Of a stretch of DNA of 64,000 bases, positions 33,728-42,547 are shown piece by piece. Made by a program: the position numbers and the translations under genes. Source of the DNA: JAJYUU01 sp963822955 (GTDB lineage: Bacteria > Actinomycetota > Actinomycetes > Streptosporangiales > Streptosporangiaceae); NCBI GenBank assembly GCA_963822955.1, contig CAWGJS010000001.1:186001-250000 (forward strand), written 5' to 3'. Numbering within the stretch: position 1 is the stretch's first letter; every line of letters begins with the position of its first letter. The notes under the pieces were generated by a model. It searched no databases. It was given only the letters and a program-made list of their open reading frames with translations, and was not told the DNA's origin.

Positions 33728-35881
33728 TCAGGAGCTAGTCAGGATAACGAGTCGCTGGGTCGCTCGGGTCATCGCCACATAGCGGTCGACGGCTCCTTCG
33801 ATGCCCGTGCCGAACGCCTCGGGGTCGATGAGAACGACCAGGTCGAACTCGAGCCCCTTGGATAGCTCCGGGGTCAGCGACTGGACGCGGGACATTGCCT
33901 GGAACGTGGGATCGCCGATAACGCAGGCGATTCCTTCGGCGTGCGCGGCCAGCCAGGTGTCCAGGATCGAGCCGAGATCCGAGGCAGGTCCGCGGACGAC
34001 GGGGATGCCGGTGCTCCGGATGGACGTCGGCACGTTGGCGTCCGGAAGCATGGCCCGGATCACCGGCTCGGCCTCCGCCATGACCTCTTCCGGCGTCCGG
34101 TAGTTGATGCTGAGCGAAGCAAGGCTGATCTGGTCGAGCCCGATCCGCTCGAGCCGTTCCCGCCACGATTCGGTGAAGCCGTGCCTGGCCTGGGTGCGGT
34201 CCCCGACGATGGTGAAGCTCCGGGACGGGCAGCGGAGCAGCAGCATCTGCCATTCGGAGTCCGTCAGTTCCTGCGCCTCGTCCACGACGATGTGCGCGAA
34301 CGGCCCGGCGAGCAGGTCCGGGTCGGTGCTGGGCAGTGCGGCCTGGTCGACCAGGGCGTCATGGAAGTCCTCGCCGCGCAGCATCGTCACCAGGCCGAAG
34401 CCGTACTCGTCGTCGGCCGCCTCGACGAGGTTGTCCACCACCCTGGCCATCTGTTCCCGTTCGGCGGCGATAACCGCGGCCTGCCGGCGCTTGCGCAGGT
34501 CTGCCTCCGGATCGCCGAGCCGCTGCCGCGCTGCATCCAGCAGCGGCAGGTCGGACAGCGTCCAGGCATTCGCGTCCCGGCGCTGCAGCTGCCTCACCTC
34601 ACCGGGACTCAGCCAGGGCGCGCACATCCGCAGGTAGGCGGGTACCGACCACAGGTCGCCGACAAGGTCAGCCGCCTCGAGCAGCGGCCACGCCCGGTAG
34701 AGGGCCGTCAGCAGCTCCCGGTTCTGCCGCAGTGACTTGCGGAACTCCTCAGCCGGGACCTCTGCGTCGAGCTTGTCTATCAGGATCGCGACGAGCTCGT
34801 CGAAGATCTGATCGCGCGCCTCGTTGTGCGGAGTACCGGGCTCTGGTGCACCGAACGCCTCGGTCCAGTCGCCGGGGCTGAGCCAGATGTCAGACCAGTG
34901 AGTCTCGACGGTCATCCCCTCGGCGGGCGGCTGCTCGTAGAACCTGACGGCAGGCTCGATCGCCTTCACCAGGTCCGCGGATGACTTCAGGCGAGCCACA
35001 TCCGGGTCGGCCTCGATCCCTGCGGTGGCGCCCTCCGCGACGAGGCCCCGGAGGGTGCAGGTCTGGACGCCCTCCTCGCCGAGGCTGGGCAGCACGTCGG
35101 AGACGTACGCCAGGTACGGCTGGTGCGGACCGACGAACAGCACTCCGCCCCGGCGGTGACCGAGGCGGGGGTCGGAGTAGAGGAGGTAGGCGGAACGGTG
35201 CAGAGCCACGACGGTCTTGCCCGTACCCGCACCGCCGTCCACGACGAGAGCCCCGCGGGATCCCGCGCGGATGATGGCGTCCTGATCGGCCTGGATCGTT
35301 CCCAGCACGTCTCGCATCCGCGCCGACCTGTTGGCGCCCAGGCTGGCGATGAACGCGGACTGGTCATCGAGCGCGGAGTTCCCGGCAAGACCGTCCGGGG
35401 TGAACACCTCGTCCCAGTAATCGCTGATCCGGCCGCGGGTCCAGCGGTACCGGCGACGGCTCAGCAGCCCCATCGGGTTGGCGTGGGTTGCTCCGAAGAA
35501 CGGTTCCGCCGCGGGGGAACGCCAGTCGACCAGCAGGCGGTTGCCCGCCTGGTCGGTGAGGCCGAGGCGCCCGACATAGACGGGCTCGGAGGTGTCCGCG
35601 CTGACCATACGTCCGAGACAGAGGTCGAGGCCGAAGCGGCGCAGGACGCGCAGGCGGCCGGTCAGGCGATGGATCTCCAGGTCCCGCTCCAGGGCCTTCT
35701 GGCCGATACCGCCGGGCGCCTGCCGCTCAGCATCGAGGCGGCCTGTCAGCTCCGCAATCGACTGCTCGAGGCTCTCCGCCAGGGCCGCGAAATGCCGCTC
35801 GTCGTCGGCGATCAGCGCCCGGCCGGCCTTGGCGCTGAGGCGATCGGGCAGGTCAAACGCACTGATGGTCCGGGAATTCAC
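33728..35881 (-). CDS. helR: HelR, RNA polymerase recycling ATPase (rifamycin protection)
   Basis: A 717-residue UvrD/Rep-like superfamily 1 ATPase of the HelD/HelR type. The N-terminal coiled-coil arm is at residues 15-90, VYVGRLGLTDQAGNRLLVDW and SPAAEPFF mark the 1A region, Walker A is DGGAGTGKTVVALHR near residue 220, the DEAQ-type Walker B is FAHIVVDEAQEL near 545, and the C-terminal helicase motifs end RYVAMTRATQRLVIL. HelR binds RNA polymerase, opens it, releases nucleic acid and can dislodge rifamycin. The start is GTG 35881 with GGAG upstream. A rifamycin-associated element overlaps its promoter, which supports HelR rather than general HelD. Confidence 0.92.
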   Translation of the reverse strand: MNSRTISAFDLPDRLSAKAGRALIADDERHFAALAESLEQSIAELTGRLDAERQAPGGIGQKALERDLEIHRLTGRLRVLRRFGLDLCLGRMVSADTSEPVYVGRLGLTDQAGNRLLVDWRSPAAEPFFGATHANPMGLLSRRRYRWTRGRISDYWDEVFTPDGLAGNSALDDQSAFIASLGANRSARMRDVLGTIQADQDAIIRAGSRGALVVDGGAGTGKTVVALHRSAYLLYSDPRLGHRRGGVLFVGPHQPYLAYVSDVLPSLGEEGVQTCTLRGLVAEGATAGIEADPDVARLKSSADLVKAIEPAVRFYEQPPAEGMTVETHWSDIWLSPGDWTEAFGAPEPGTPHNEARDQIFDELVAILIDKLDAEVPAEEFRKSLRQNRELLTALYRAWPLLEAADLVGDLWSVPAYLRMCAPWLSPGEVRQLQRRDANAWTLSDLPLLDAARQRLGDPEADLRKRRQAAVIAAEREQMARVVDNLVEAADDEYGFGLVTMLRGEDFHDALVDQAALPSTDPDLLAGPFAHIVVDEAQELTDSEWQMLLLRCPSRSFTIVGDRTQARHGFTESWRERLERIGLDQISLASLSINYRTPEEVMAEAEPVIRAMLPDANVPTSIRSTGIPVVRGPASDLGSILDTWLAAHAEGIACVIGDPTFQAMSRVQSLTPELSKGLEFDLVVLIDPEAFGTGIEGAVDRYVAMTRATQRLVILTSS

Positions 35882-35949
35882 GTCATCAGCTCCGGATCGT
35901 GCCTGGCCATGGCCGCCCCCGCTTCCGTTGGTTCTGGGCCCGGCCAGCG

Positions 35950-35955
35950 ATTATG
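35950..35955 (-). promoter_or_regulatory. Probable -10 hexamer of helR
   Basis: CATAAT on the minus strand, 69 bases upstream of the helR GTG, is the only AT-rich hexamer in the region. A -35 at normal spacing would fall inside the adjacent 19-bp inverted repeat. Confidence 0.45.
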
Positions 35956-35966
35956 CGGCACGACCC

Positions 35967-35985
35967 GGGCCTTGCCGCAAGCCCC
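35967..35985 (-). promoter_or_regulatory. Rifamycin-associated element (RAE) upstream of helR
   Basis: The minus strand reads GGGGCTTGCGGCAAGGCCC, a 19-bp inverted repeat (CTTGC/GCAAG core with GGG/CCC ends) that matches, from memory, the rifamycin-associated element found before rifamycin-inducible genes (rph, arr, rox, helR) in actinomycetes. It overlaps the expected -35 of the helR promoter. The match is seen directly; inducibility here is inferred. Confidence 0.8.
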
Positions 35986-36102
35986 TGGGTCGGCTATACG
36001 TTGAAAGTGGAGGGGTGTGAGTACGGGCCGTCCCTCAGCCAGTTGCGGCGCATCCATGCATAGCGTTGACCCGCTCGGGGTTCGGCCACTACTATGCGGT
36101 GC

Positions 36103-36462
36103 ATGGTAGCTGGCGAAGCCGGGAACCTAGTGGCGCAGATGCGTCGCGGAGTTCTCCCCTACTGCGTGCTTGCCATGCTCAAGGACAAGGAACAGTACGG
36201 CTTCGAGCTTGTGCGTGCACTGGGCGGGATCGACGGCATGGTCACCGGCGAGGGCACGATCTACCCGCTGCTGGCCCGGCTGCGACGGCAGGGGCTCGTC
36301 GACACCACCTGGCAGGAGTCAACCGCCGGTCCCCCGCGTAAGTACTACCGGCTCGCCGAGGCCGGCCAGGAGGCCCTCGCCGAGTTCACCGAATCCTGGC
36401 AGCGGCTCCGCGAGAGCGTCGACGAGCTGCTCGCCAGGTCGGGGCAGGAGCCGCTGCAATGA
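36103..36462 (+). CDS. PadR-family transcriptional regulator
   Basis: A 119-residue winged-helix regulator. MRRGVLPYCVLAMLKDKEQYGFELVRAL is the PadR start (PF03551), TGEGTIYPLLARLRRQGLV is the recognition helix region, and PRKYYRLAEAGQEALAEF is the wing followed by the C-terminal helix. Such proteins usually repress adjacent membrane-stress or efflux genes. It is followed by a HAAS-domain membrane protein, a pairing frequently seen in actinomycetes and firmicutes, and is divergent from helR (about 220 bases apart). Confidence 0.92.
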   Translation: MVAGEAGNLVAQMRRGVLPYCVLAMLKDKEQYGFELVRALGGIDGMVTGEGTIYPLLARLRRQGLVDTTWQESTAGPPRKYYRLAEAGQEALAEFTESWQRLRESVDELLARSGQEPLQ

Positions 36463-36523
36463 CAGCTGAATTCTCCCGGCAGCGTGCGGCGGCGCCGCGG
36501 ACCTGCAGAGCGGAGGCTCGACG

Positions 36524-37132
36524 GTGAGCAGATCCCACGACGTCACCGACGACCGGCTGGTCGCGGATTACCTCAACAAGCTCGCAGCTGCAGCAGCCGG
36601 GCTGCCCGCCGACCGGCGAGCCGAGCTATTCGAGGAGATCAGCCTGCACATAGCCGAGGCGAGGGCGGTACAGCCCACCGCCGGAGCGGCGACCAGGCCG
36701 GCCGTTGCCGATGTCCTGGAGCGCCTCGGCCCGCCCGAGGACATCGTTCGCGCAGCCGCCGATGACGCCGAGACCGATGCGACCGCGCCGGCGCCAGCTC
36801 AGCCTGCCCCACGCAGGCGTGTCCTCGCCATCGGGACTGTCACTCTGCTGCTCTTCGGCGGCGTTCTCGTCGGGCTGGGCTGGATCGCCGGAGTCATCAT
36901 GCTCTGGACCTCGCCGCGGTGGCGGATCAGCGACAAGCTGCTCGGCACGCTGGTCTGGCCGGGCGGGCTTGCAGCCGTGCTCGCCATCCCGCGTTTCGGA
37001 GCGGGCCTGCCGCCCCTGCTGGCTCTCAGCCTGCTGCTCGTCGGAGCTGCCGGACCGATAGTGGTAGCGACAAGGCTGCTCCGTCGAGCCTGGCGAGTAC
37101 CTGCCCGTTCGCGCACGCTGCAGCCTGCCTAG
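36524..37132 (+). CDS. HAAS-domain membrane protein
   Basis: A 202-residue protein with an N-terminal HAAS/DUF1700-type helical domain (residues 10-75: VADYLNKLAAAAAGLP, DRRAELFEEISLHIAEA, VLERLGPPEDIVRAA) and four C-terminal membrane helices (about 105-185). HAAS domains accompany PadR regulators and are thought to relay a membrane signal to them. The GTG start lies 61 bases after the padR stop with GGAGG upstream. The following lipoprotein gene begins three bases after its stop. Confidence 0.85.
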   Translation: MSRSHDVTDDRLVADYLNKLAAAAAGLPADRRAELFEEISLHIAEARAVQPTAGAATRPAVADVLERLGPPEDIVRAAADDAETDATAPAPAQPAPRRRVLAIGTVTLLLFGGVLVGLGWIAGVIMLWTSPRWRISDKLLGTLVWPGGLAAVLAIPRFGAGLPPLLALSLLLVGAAGPIVVATRLLRRAWRVPARSRTLQPA

Positions 37133-37135
37133 CCG

Positions 37136-38278
37136 ATGAAGCCAGCGTTTTCTGCCCTTGGCATGTCGTTGCTGCTGACGCTCGGGATGTCAGGCTGCTC
37201 GCTCATGCCGTCGCAGCCACCAACTGCAGTAAATCCAGCAGGCTCGGCCTCTGGTGCCGCAGCCGCCGCTCCGCCGCTCCAGGTCGCTCACTTCAGGTCG
37301 TCGGCCGCCATCTGGTTCCAGCCGCAGCCGCCCGGCTTCAACGGCCCGTTCGGCGCCGTCGGCTCAACGGACTTCCTGGCGCTGTTCCGGCCGAACGCGC
37401 CCTGGCCGCAGGTCCTGGCGCACACCGAGGCAGTGGGTTTCACCGCCGACTGGCTCTACTCGGCGAGCAGCCAGGTACCGCAGCCGATCGTGGCGTTCCT
37501 CAACGCGCACAAGATCGGGATAGAGATCGAGGCGCCGGCCCTGCAGGCTCGCCGCACGTGCGGCCCTGGCATCGAAGGCTTTGTGCCCTTCGGGCTGCGG
37601 GGCGGCCTGAACCTGAAGAAGTTCACGCTGGCCTACCTCGGCCGGCTGAAGGCACTCGGCGCTGACGTGACCTTCATGAGGGTCGATGAGCCGTACTACT
37701 ACGGCAGCGTCGTGAGCACCGCCGTGCTGCAGCGGATCGCGCAGGCGGCGGGCCAGGCAAAGACTCCGGTCTCATGTCACTTGTCCGAAGCCGAGGTCGC
37801 CAATGACGTCGGACAGTTCGCGCGCCTGGTGCGGTCGGTCTATCCGGACATCGCGATCGGTGACGTAGAGCCGGTCAGGCCGGACGCCTACCAGCCAGAC
37901 ATAACAAGGGCCATTGATGCATGGCACGACGCGTACAGGTCGGCGACTGGAGCGCCGTTCCGGTTCTTTCTCGCGGACGTCGACTTCGCCGACCCCGGCT
38001 GGCCGGCACTGGTCAAGGACCTGGAACAGGGCACGCGAAGCCGGGGCATCCGATTCGGCATCATCTACACCGGCGACCAGCAGGACAACTCGAACGCCGG
38101 GTGGACCAGCCAGGTGATCGCGCGGTTTGAGCAGTATCAGCGGCAGGCCGGCGGCCAGCCCGATTACGTGCTCTTTCAGTCGTGGCAGCCGCGTCCGACA
38201 CTGTGCCTGCCAGAAACCGACCGGGCAACGTTCACCGGGGTCATCGACTCCTATATCTCGGCGACGACATCACCCTGA
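37136..38278 (+). CDS. Exported lipoprotein with probable TIM-barrel domain
   Basis: A 380-residue protein with a lipoprotein signal (LLLTLGMSGC, lipidated Cys near residue 21), a short Ala/Ser/Pro linker, and a domain of about 320 residues. Strand-like segments such as VAHFRSSAAIWFQP, GIEIEAPAL, ALGADVTFMRVDEPYYYG, IAIGDVEPVRPD, FFLADVDFADPG and GIRFGIIYTGDQQ succeed one another in the order expected of a (beta/alpha)8 barrel. D-E-P and E-P at strand ends could be acid/base residues of a glycoside hydrolase-like enzyme, but I cannot place the family. It shares a transcription unit with PadR and HAAS, so it is probably induced by cell-envelope stress. Confidence 0.75.
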   Translation: MKPAFSALGMSLLLTLGMSGCSLMPSQPPTAVNPAGSASGAAAAAPPLQVAHFRSSAAIWFQPQPPGFNGPFGAVGSTDFLALFRPNAPWPQVLAHTEAVGFTADWLYSASSQVPQPIVAFLNAHKIGIEIEAPALQARRTCGPGIEGFVPFGLRGGLNLKKFTLAYLGRLKALGADVTFMRVDEPYYYGSVVSTAVLQRIAQAAGQAKTPVSCHLSEAEVANDVGQFARLVRSVYPDIAIGDVEPVRPDAYQPDITRAIDAWHDAYRSATGAPFRFFLADVDFADPGWPALVKDLEQGTRSRGIRFGIIYTGDQQDNSNAGWTSQVIARFEQYQRQAGGQPDYVLFQSWQPRPTLCLPETDRATFTGVIDSYISATTSP

Positions 38279-38288
38279 CACGCGTGCG

Positions 38289-39584
38289 TCAGGATGCCGA
38301 CAGATCCGCACTGGGTTGTGGCGGGCGGCGCGGAGTCAGCGTCACCACGTCGGCCAGGGTGTGAGCGGGCTGTCTGGCTCGCCACGCCGCAGCGACCATG
38401 ACGGCAAGGGCGACGGCGCAGGCGACCTCGGTCATCGTGTATACCGCTCGAACACTGAGATGCTCGGCCGCAGCTCCCGCGGTCAGCGGGCCGAGCACGG
38501 CAGTCGCAGCCCATATGCCGTTGAGCAGGCCGATCACCGCGCCAGTGCCAACGCCGCCCTGCTCTGCTGCGTCGGCTGCCAGGGGGTAGCTGACCGTCCA
38601 GAGCACTGACCTCCCGGCGGTCGTGACGCACAGCATCGTCACGATCGCCAGCGGCGCCGTGCTGACCGCCGCCGGGATGAGGGAGGCCGTGACGGCCAGC
38701 AGGCCGCCGCAGAGCACCGACAGCCTCAGTGCCCGGTGGCCGGCCGAAGCCGTGAGCGTGCTGCCGACCACAAACAGCATCCCCGAGATGCCGAAGTCGA
38801 CGCCGATCCGCCCCGCAGATGCACCGGCAGCATGCAGCTGGGCCGGCGCGAGCAGGCTCGAGACCCCGGTCGTGAGGCCGGCGATCACGACGGCGATGGC
38901 GGCGCAGATGACCTTGCGATCGCCGGCTGCAGCCCGAAGACTCGCGGTCGCCCTCCCGCGCGAGGCGACCGGGCCCGCAGGCATCCTCACCGCGCCGAGC
39001 CAGATCGTGATGACGGCGAAGCATCCCGTGGCGGCAAGCCCCGGTATCGCGAGCCCGAAGTGCTGGACGAGCACACCGGCTATCGCGGGCCCGGCGACGC
39101 CGCCGACGCCTGAGCACGCAACGGATCCGCCCACCGCTGACCGTCCCCTCGCGGTGCCAGCCAGCCAGCACAGCCCGGCTGTCCACACCATTCCGTAGCC
39201 CATCCCGAACGCCAGCCGGGCGGTGAACAGGAGCGGGAAGTTACTGGCGAGCGACTGGGCGAACGTCGCGATCGTCATCATCAGGCCCGCCCATAGCGTG
39301 ATCCGTCGCGCACCGAAGCGGTCGGACAGCGCCCCGGCCGGCACTGAGACAGCGAGCGCCGCCAGCCCCGTGGCGCCGAGCACCATGCCCTGCTGCAGTC
39401 CGGAGAGGCCGAGCCGGTGAGCATAGCTGGGCATGATCGGAACGATGGCGAACTGGGCAGCGGCGCTAGCGAGGATGAGGCTGTAGATCAGCGGGCGCAA
39501 CAGCGGCGCTGTCGGACGGTTTCCTGCGGCCTGCGGCACAGATGTCTCCTCGGCGGCGGTTGAATTCAGGTCGGCCTCGGTCAT
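38289..39584 (-). CDS. MFS transporter (LysR-linked)
   Basis: A 431-residue twelve-helix major facilitator protein. Seen: IYSLILASAAAQFAIVPIMP (helix 1), GALSDRFGARRITLWAG (loop 2-3 motif), FGMGYGMVWTAGLCWLAGTA, SGVGGVAGPAIAGVL (motif C of exporters) and the C-terminal half starting at KVICAAIAVVIAGL. It is likely to export a small molecule or a drug. The start was set at ATG 39584, 35 bases from the divergent LysR gene. An operator-like inverted repeat spans both start regions. Confidence 0.88.
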   Translation of the reverse strand: MTEADLNSTAAEETSVPQAAGNRPTAPLLRPLIYSLILASAAAQFAIVPIMPSYAHRLGLSGLQQGMVLGATGLAALAVSVPAGALSDRFGARRITLWAGLMMTIATFAQSLASNFPLLFTARLAFGMGYGMVWTAGLCWLAGTARGRSAVGGSVACSGVGGVAGPAIAGVLVQHFGLAIPGLAATGCFAVITIWLGAVRMPAGPVASRGRATASLRAAAGDRKVICAAIAVVIAGLTTGVSSLLAPAQLHAAGASAGRIGVDFGISGMLFVVGSTLTASAGHRALRLSVLCGGLLAVTASLIPAAVSTAPLAIVTMLCVTTAGRSVLWTVSYPLAADAAEQGGVGTGAVIGLLNGIWAATAVLGPLTAGAAAEHLSVRAVYTMTEVACAVALAVMVAAAWRARQPAHTLADVVTLTPRRPPQPSADLSAS

Positions 39585-39615
39585 TTTAATATGAGCAGAA
39601 CCATTGCTAAAATGA
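39581..39615. promoter_or_regulatory. Operator-like inverted repeat in the lysR-MFS divergent region
   Basis: TCATTTTA (39581-39588) and TAAAATGA (39608-39615) form a perfect eight-base inverted repeat separated by 19 bases, in the only AT-rich stretch of the area. It overlaps the MFS ATG and ends five bases before the LysR ATG. This suits LysR autoregulation and control of the transporter. Confidence 0.55.
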
Positions 39616-39619
39616 AGAA

Positions 39620-40549
39620 ATGGCACCGATACGATCGACCTGGGCGATCAAAAGTGGCGTTGGCCTCCGCGAGCTGCGCGCCGTTCTCGCCGTGGCGGAG
39701 CTCGGTTCGTTCCGCCGGGCAGCCGCCGAGCTCGGCTACACCCAGTCCGCGCTGTCGCATCAGGTCGCGGCGCTTGAGGCGGCGCTCGGGTGGCCCCTGT
39801 TCCACCGGCCTGGCGGCCGCGCACAGGTACGGCTGACCCCCGCCGGCGAGGCCGTCTGCCGCCGGGCCCGGCGGGCGCTCAGCGAGGTCGAGGCGGCAGC
39901 CGCCGACGCCGAGCAGGCAGAGCGCGGCGAGAGCGTGCGGGTGCGAGTCGGGGTTTCCCAGACCACCGCGGCGGAGATCATGCCAGCCGCGCTGCGCGCA
40001 TTCCGCGACGACCATCCCGGAGTCGAGGTGGTCCTGAGCGAGACAGACGATTCTGAGGGCGTGCGGGATTCCCTGCGCAGGGGCGATCTCGATCTGGCCT
40101 TCTCGTACAACACCGAGACCGATGAGTACATCGAGGCAATTCCCGTGCTTGAGGATCCGTGGGTGATCCTCACGCGCCGCGACAGCGCGATCGCCGGGCT
40201 CGTGCGGCCAGGGTTCGACGTGCTCGACCAGGTCGACCTGGTCGCCTGGACTCGCCGGTGGAGCGTGCAGCTCGAGCTCGAGCAAGCGTGGCAGCGGCGG
40301 GGCATCACGCCGAGGATCGTCTACCGCACCGACGACAACCTGGCGCTTCAGCGGCTTGTCGCGGCCGGGCTCGGCCACGCGTGCATCGGACGCCTCGCGG
40401 CGAGCCGGGCGGTCGAGCCTGCGCTCACCTGGCTGGCGCCGCGCGAGACGCAGTCCCCGCGCGTGATCGCCTTGTGCTATCCGCGGCACCGCCAGATGAC
40501 GGCGACGGCGCGCTCGCTCATCACGGCAATCCAGGCGCAGGCATCCTGA
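39620..40549 (+). CDS. LysR-family transcriptional regulator
   Basis: A 309-residue regulator. The winged HTH is at about residues 15-75 (LRELRAVLAVAELGSFRRAA, LGYTQSALSHQVAALE, RLTPAGEAV), and the periplasmic-binding-protein-like effector domain begins at about 103 (VRVRVGVSQTTAAEIMPAAL) with GDLDLAFSY and LVAAGLGHACIG. The effector is unknown. It is divergent from the MFS exporter it very likely controls. The ATG at 39620 has only GAAG close by; a later start is possible but the earlier residues read well. The downstream catalase, 110 bases on, has its own ribosome site. Confidence 0.9.
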   Translation: MAPIRSTWAIKSGVGLRELRAVLAVAELGSFRRAAAELGYTQSALSHQVAALEAALGWPLFHRPGGRAQVRLTPAGEAVCRRARRALSEVEAAAADAEQAERGESVRVRVGVSQTTAAEIMPAALRAFRDDHPGVEVVLSETDDSEGVRDSLRRGDLDLAFSYNTETDEYIEAIPVLEDPWVILTRRDSAIAGLVRPGFDVLDQVDLVAWTRRWSVQLELEQAWQRRGITPRIVYRTDDNLALQRLVAAGLGHACIGRLAASRAVEPALTWLAPRETQSPRVIALCYPRHRQMTATARSLITAIQAQAS

Positions 40550-40659
40550 CGCGGCCGACCGGCAGCGTGGCGTCCGGCCGGCGAGGGTATGCCGATGCTC
40601 GGCGCGCACGCCGCCCCTGTCGCACCACGACGGATACCACCATCTCGGAGGAACCGGAA

Positions 40660-42153
40660 ATGGCTGACAAGAGGATGGAAACGCCTGGCCAGCTACCTAA
40701 GACCACCACGAACGCTGGCATCCCGGTGGCCAGCGACGAGTACGCGCTGACGGCAGGCGCCGCCGGCCCCGTGCTCGCGCAGGACGCCTACCTGAACGAG
40801 AAGCTGGCTCACTTCGTCCGCGAGCGCGTCCCCGACCGCGTGTACCACGTCAAGGGCGGCGGTGCCTTCGGTTACCTCGAGGTCACCGCTGATGCGACGA
40901 AATGGACGAAGGCTGCCTTCCTGGGCAAAATCGGCAAGCGCACGCCGCTCTTCGTCCGCTTCTCGTCGGTGGCCGGTGAGGAGGGCTACGCGGACTCGGA
41001 CCGCGACGTGCGCGGATTCGCCATGAAGTTCTATACCGATGAGGGCAACTACGACCTCGTCGGCAACAACACGCCGGTGTTCTTTGTGCGTGACCCGATG
41101 AAGTTTCCGGACTTCATCCACTCGCAGGAGCGCATGCCGGACACCGGCTTGCGAAGCAACAACATGCAGTGGGATTTCTGGACGCTGTCGCCCGAGTCGG
41201 CGCACCAAGTGACGATCTTGATGAGCGATCGCGGTGTCCCACGCACCTGGCGCCACATGCACGGCTTTAGCAGCAGCACGTACATGTGGGAGAACGCCGC
41301 GAGCGAGAAGTTCTGGGTCAAGTACCACTTCAAGACCGAGCAGGGCATCCAGAACATGACCGACGCCGAGGCCAAGGCGATGCGCGCCGAGGACCTGGAC
41401 TGCCACCGGCGTGACCTGTGGGAGGCAATCTCCCGGCGGGATTACCCGTCCTGGCGCGTCGAGGTGCAGATCATGCCGGTCAAGGACGCGGCCAGTTATC
41501 ACTTCAACCCGTTCGACATCACCAAGGTCTGGCCGCATAAGGACTACCCGACTATCCCGATCGGCAGGATGGTGCTCGACCACAATCCCGAGAACTTCTT
41601 CGCGCAGGTCACTCAGGCCGCGTTCGAGGTGTCGAACATGGTCCCTGGCATCGGGCCCAGCCCGGATCGGATGGTGCTGGGGCGGATGTTCGCCTACGGC
41701 GACTCAGCTCGCTACCGCAACGGCCCGAACTACGACCAGCTGCCCGTCAACCGGGCCGTCAGCGAGGTACACACCTACAGCAAAGACGGCCCGATGACCT
41801 TCTCCCACAGTGGCAGTCAGCCTGTCTACGCACCGAACAGCTACGGCGGCCCGCATGCCGACTCGCAGCGATATCACGATCCGGGCTGGTTCGTGGATGG
41901 CGCGGAGATCATGCGCACTGCCTACGTCGCGCACCAGGACGACGACGACTTCATCCAGCCCGGAACGCTCTACCGCGAGGTGATGTCGCCCGCTGACCGC
42001 GACCGTCTGGTCGGCAACATCGTCGGGCACCTGAGCCAGGGAGTTGAGCGCTTCATACAGGAACGCGCGATCAAGGACTACTGGAGCAAGGTGGACGCCG
42101 AGCTCGGCTCGCGCATCGCCCACGACCTGGGTCTGATGACAGCAGCGAGGTAA
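40660..42153 (+). CDS. Monofunctional heme catalase
   Basis: A 497-residue catalase of the small-subunit clade. The catalytic His63 lies in RVYHVKGGGAFG and Asn136 in LVGNNTPVFF; the heme-ligating Tyr lies in RMFAYGDSARYR near residue 345, with R nearby. VRFSSVAGEEGYADSDRDVRG and the HKDYPTIPIG region are also standard. It converts hydrogen peroxide to water and oxygen in the cytoplasm. The start at ATG 40660 is set by GGAGGAACC just upstream. No Fur-type regulator is adjacent; the LysR gene upstream on the same strand could influence it. Confidence 0.95.
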   Translation: MADKRMETPGQLPKTTTNAGIPVASDEYALTAGAAGPVLAQDAYLNEKLAHFVRERVPDRVYHVKGGGAFGYLEVTADATKWTKAAFLGKIGKRTPLFVRFSSVAGEEGYADSDRDVRGFAMKFYTDEGNYDLVGNNTPVFFVRDPMKFPDFIHSQERMPDTGLRSNNMQWDFWTLSPESAHQVTILMSDRGVPRTWRHMHGFSSSTYMWENAASEKFWVKYHFKTEQGIQNMTDAEAKAMRAEDLDCHRRDLWEAISRRDYPSWRVEVQIMPVKDAASYHFNPFDITKVWPHKDYPTIPIGRMVLDHNPENFFAQVTQAAFEVSNMVPGIGPSPDRMVLGRMFAYGDSARYRNGPNYDQLPVNRAVSEVHTYSKDGPMTFSHSGSQPVYAPNSYGGPHADSQRYHDPGWFVDGAEIMRTAYVAHQDDDDFIQPGTLYREVMSPADRDRLVGNIVGHLSQGVERFIQERAIKDYWSKVDAELGSRIAHDLGLMTAAR

Positions 42154-42547
42154 CGCAGCCGGAGCCAGTCACTTCCGCGAGGCCCGCTTCATCCCGAAGA
42201 CGTCTTCAGAGAAGCTGGGAGGACCGGTAGCCGCCAGAGCGAGCGCCCGCTACCAAGGCCAGGCGGCGACAGCCGCGCGCCGACTTCTGGGCGCAGATCC
42301 GACGTGGCCCCGACGACCGTGGCCCGGATGCAAGAAGTGACCAGTCTGTCGTCGTGGCCCACGGCGCGAACCTGCGTATCGGCTCTCCCGCCTTACGGAG
42401 GCGCGCCCCCACTAGGGCTACCCGAACTCTCTGGCCCGCTGGCAAATATGCGATCGCATAACTGGACATGCCCGAGAAGTCAACCAATCACGGCAGGCGG
42501 GCGTCTTACCGCCGGGTTGATCCTATGGCTGCCAGGAGGGCAGAACG
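42154..42547. other. 394-base region without a convincing gene
   Basis: Neither strand has an ORF with family resemblance. It holds a perfect 12-base palindrome GAAGACGTCTTC at 42196-42207, soon after the catalase stop, and the 14-base palindrome listed separately. Codon-position bias weakens here and this marks the start of the variable region. Confidence 0.5.
42447..42460. promoter_or_regulatory. Perfect palindrome TATGCGATCGCATA
   Basis: A perfect 14-base palindrome about 87 bases before the membrane protein gene at 42548, in a GC-rich setting. It may be an operator; the regulator is unknown. Confidence 0.4.

Noticed and set aside
42206..42487. 93-codon minus-strand ORF after the catalase
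   Set aside because: No start signal, no membrane or domain pattern, and it includes the palindrome region.
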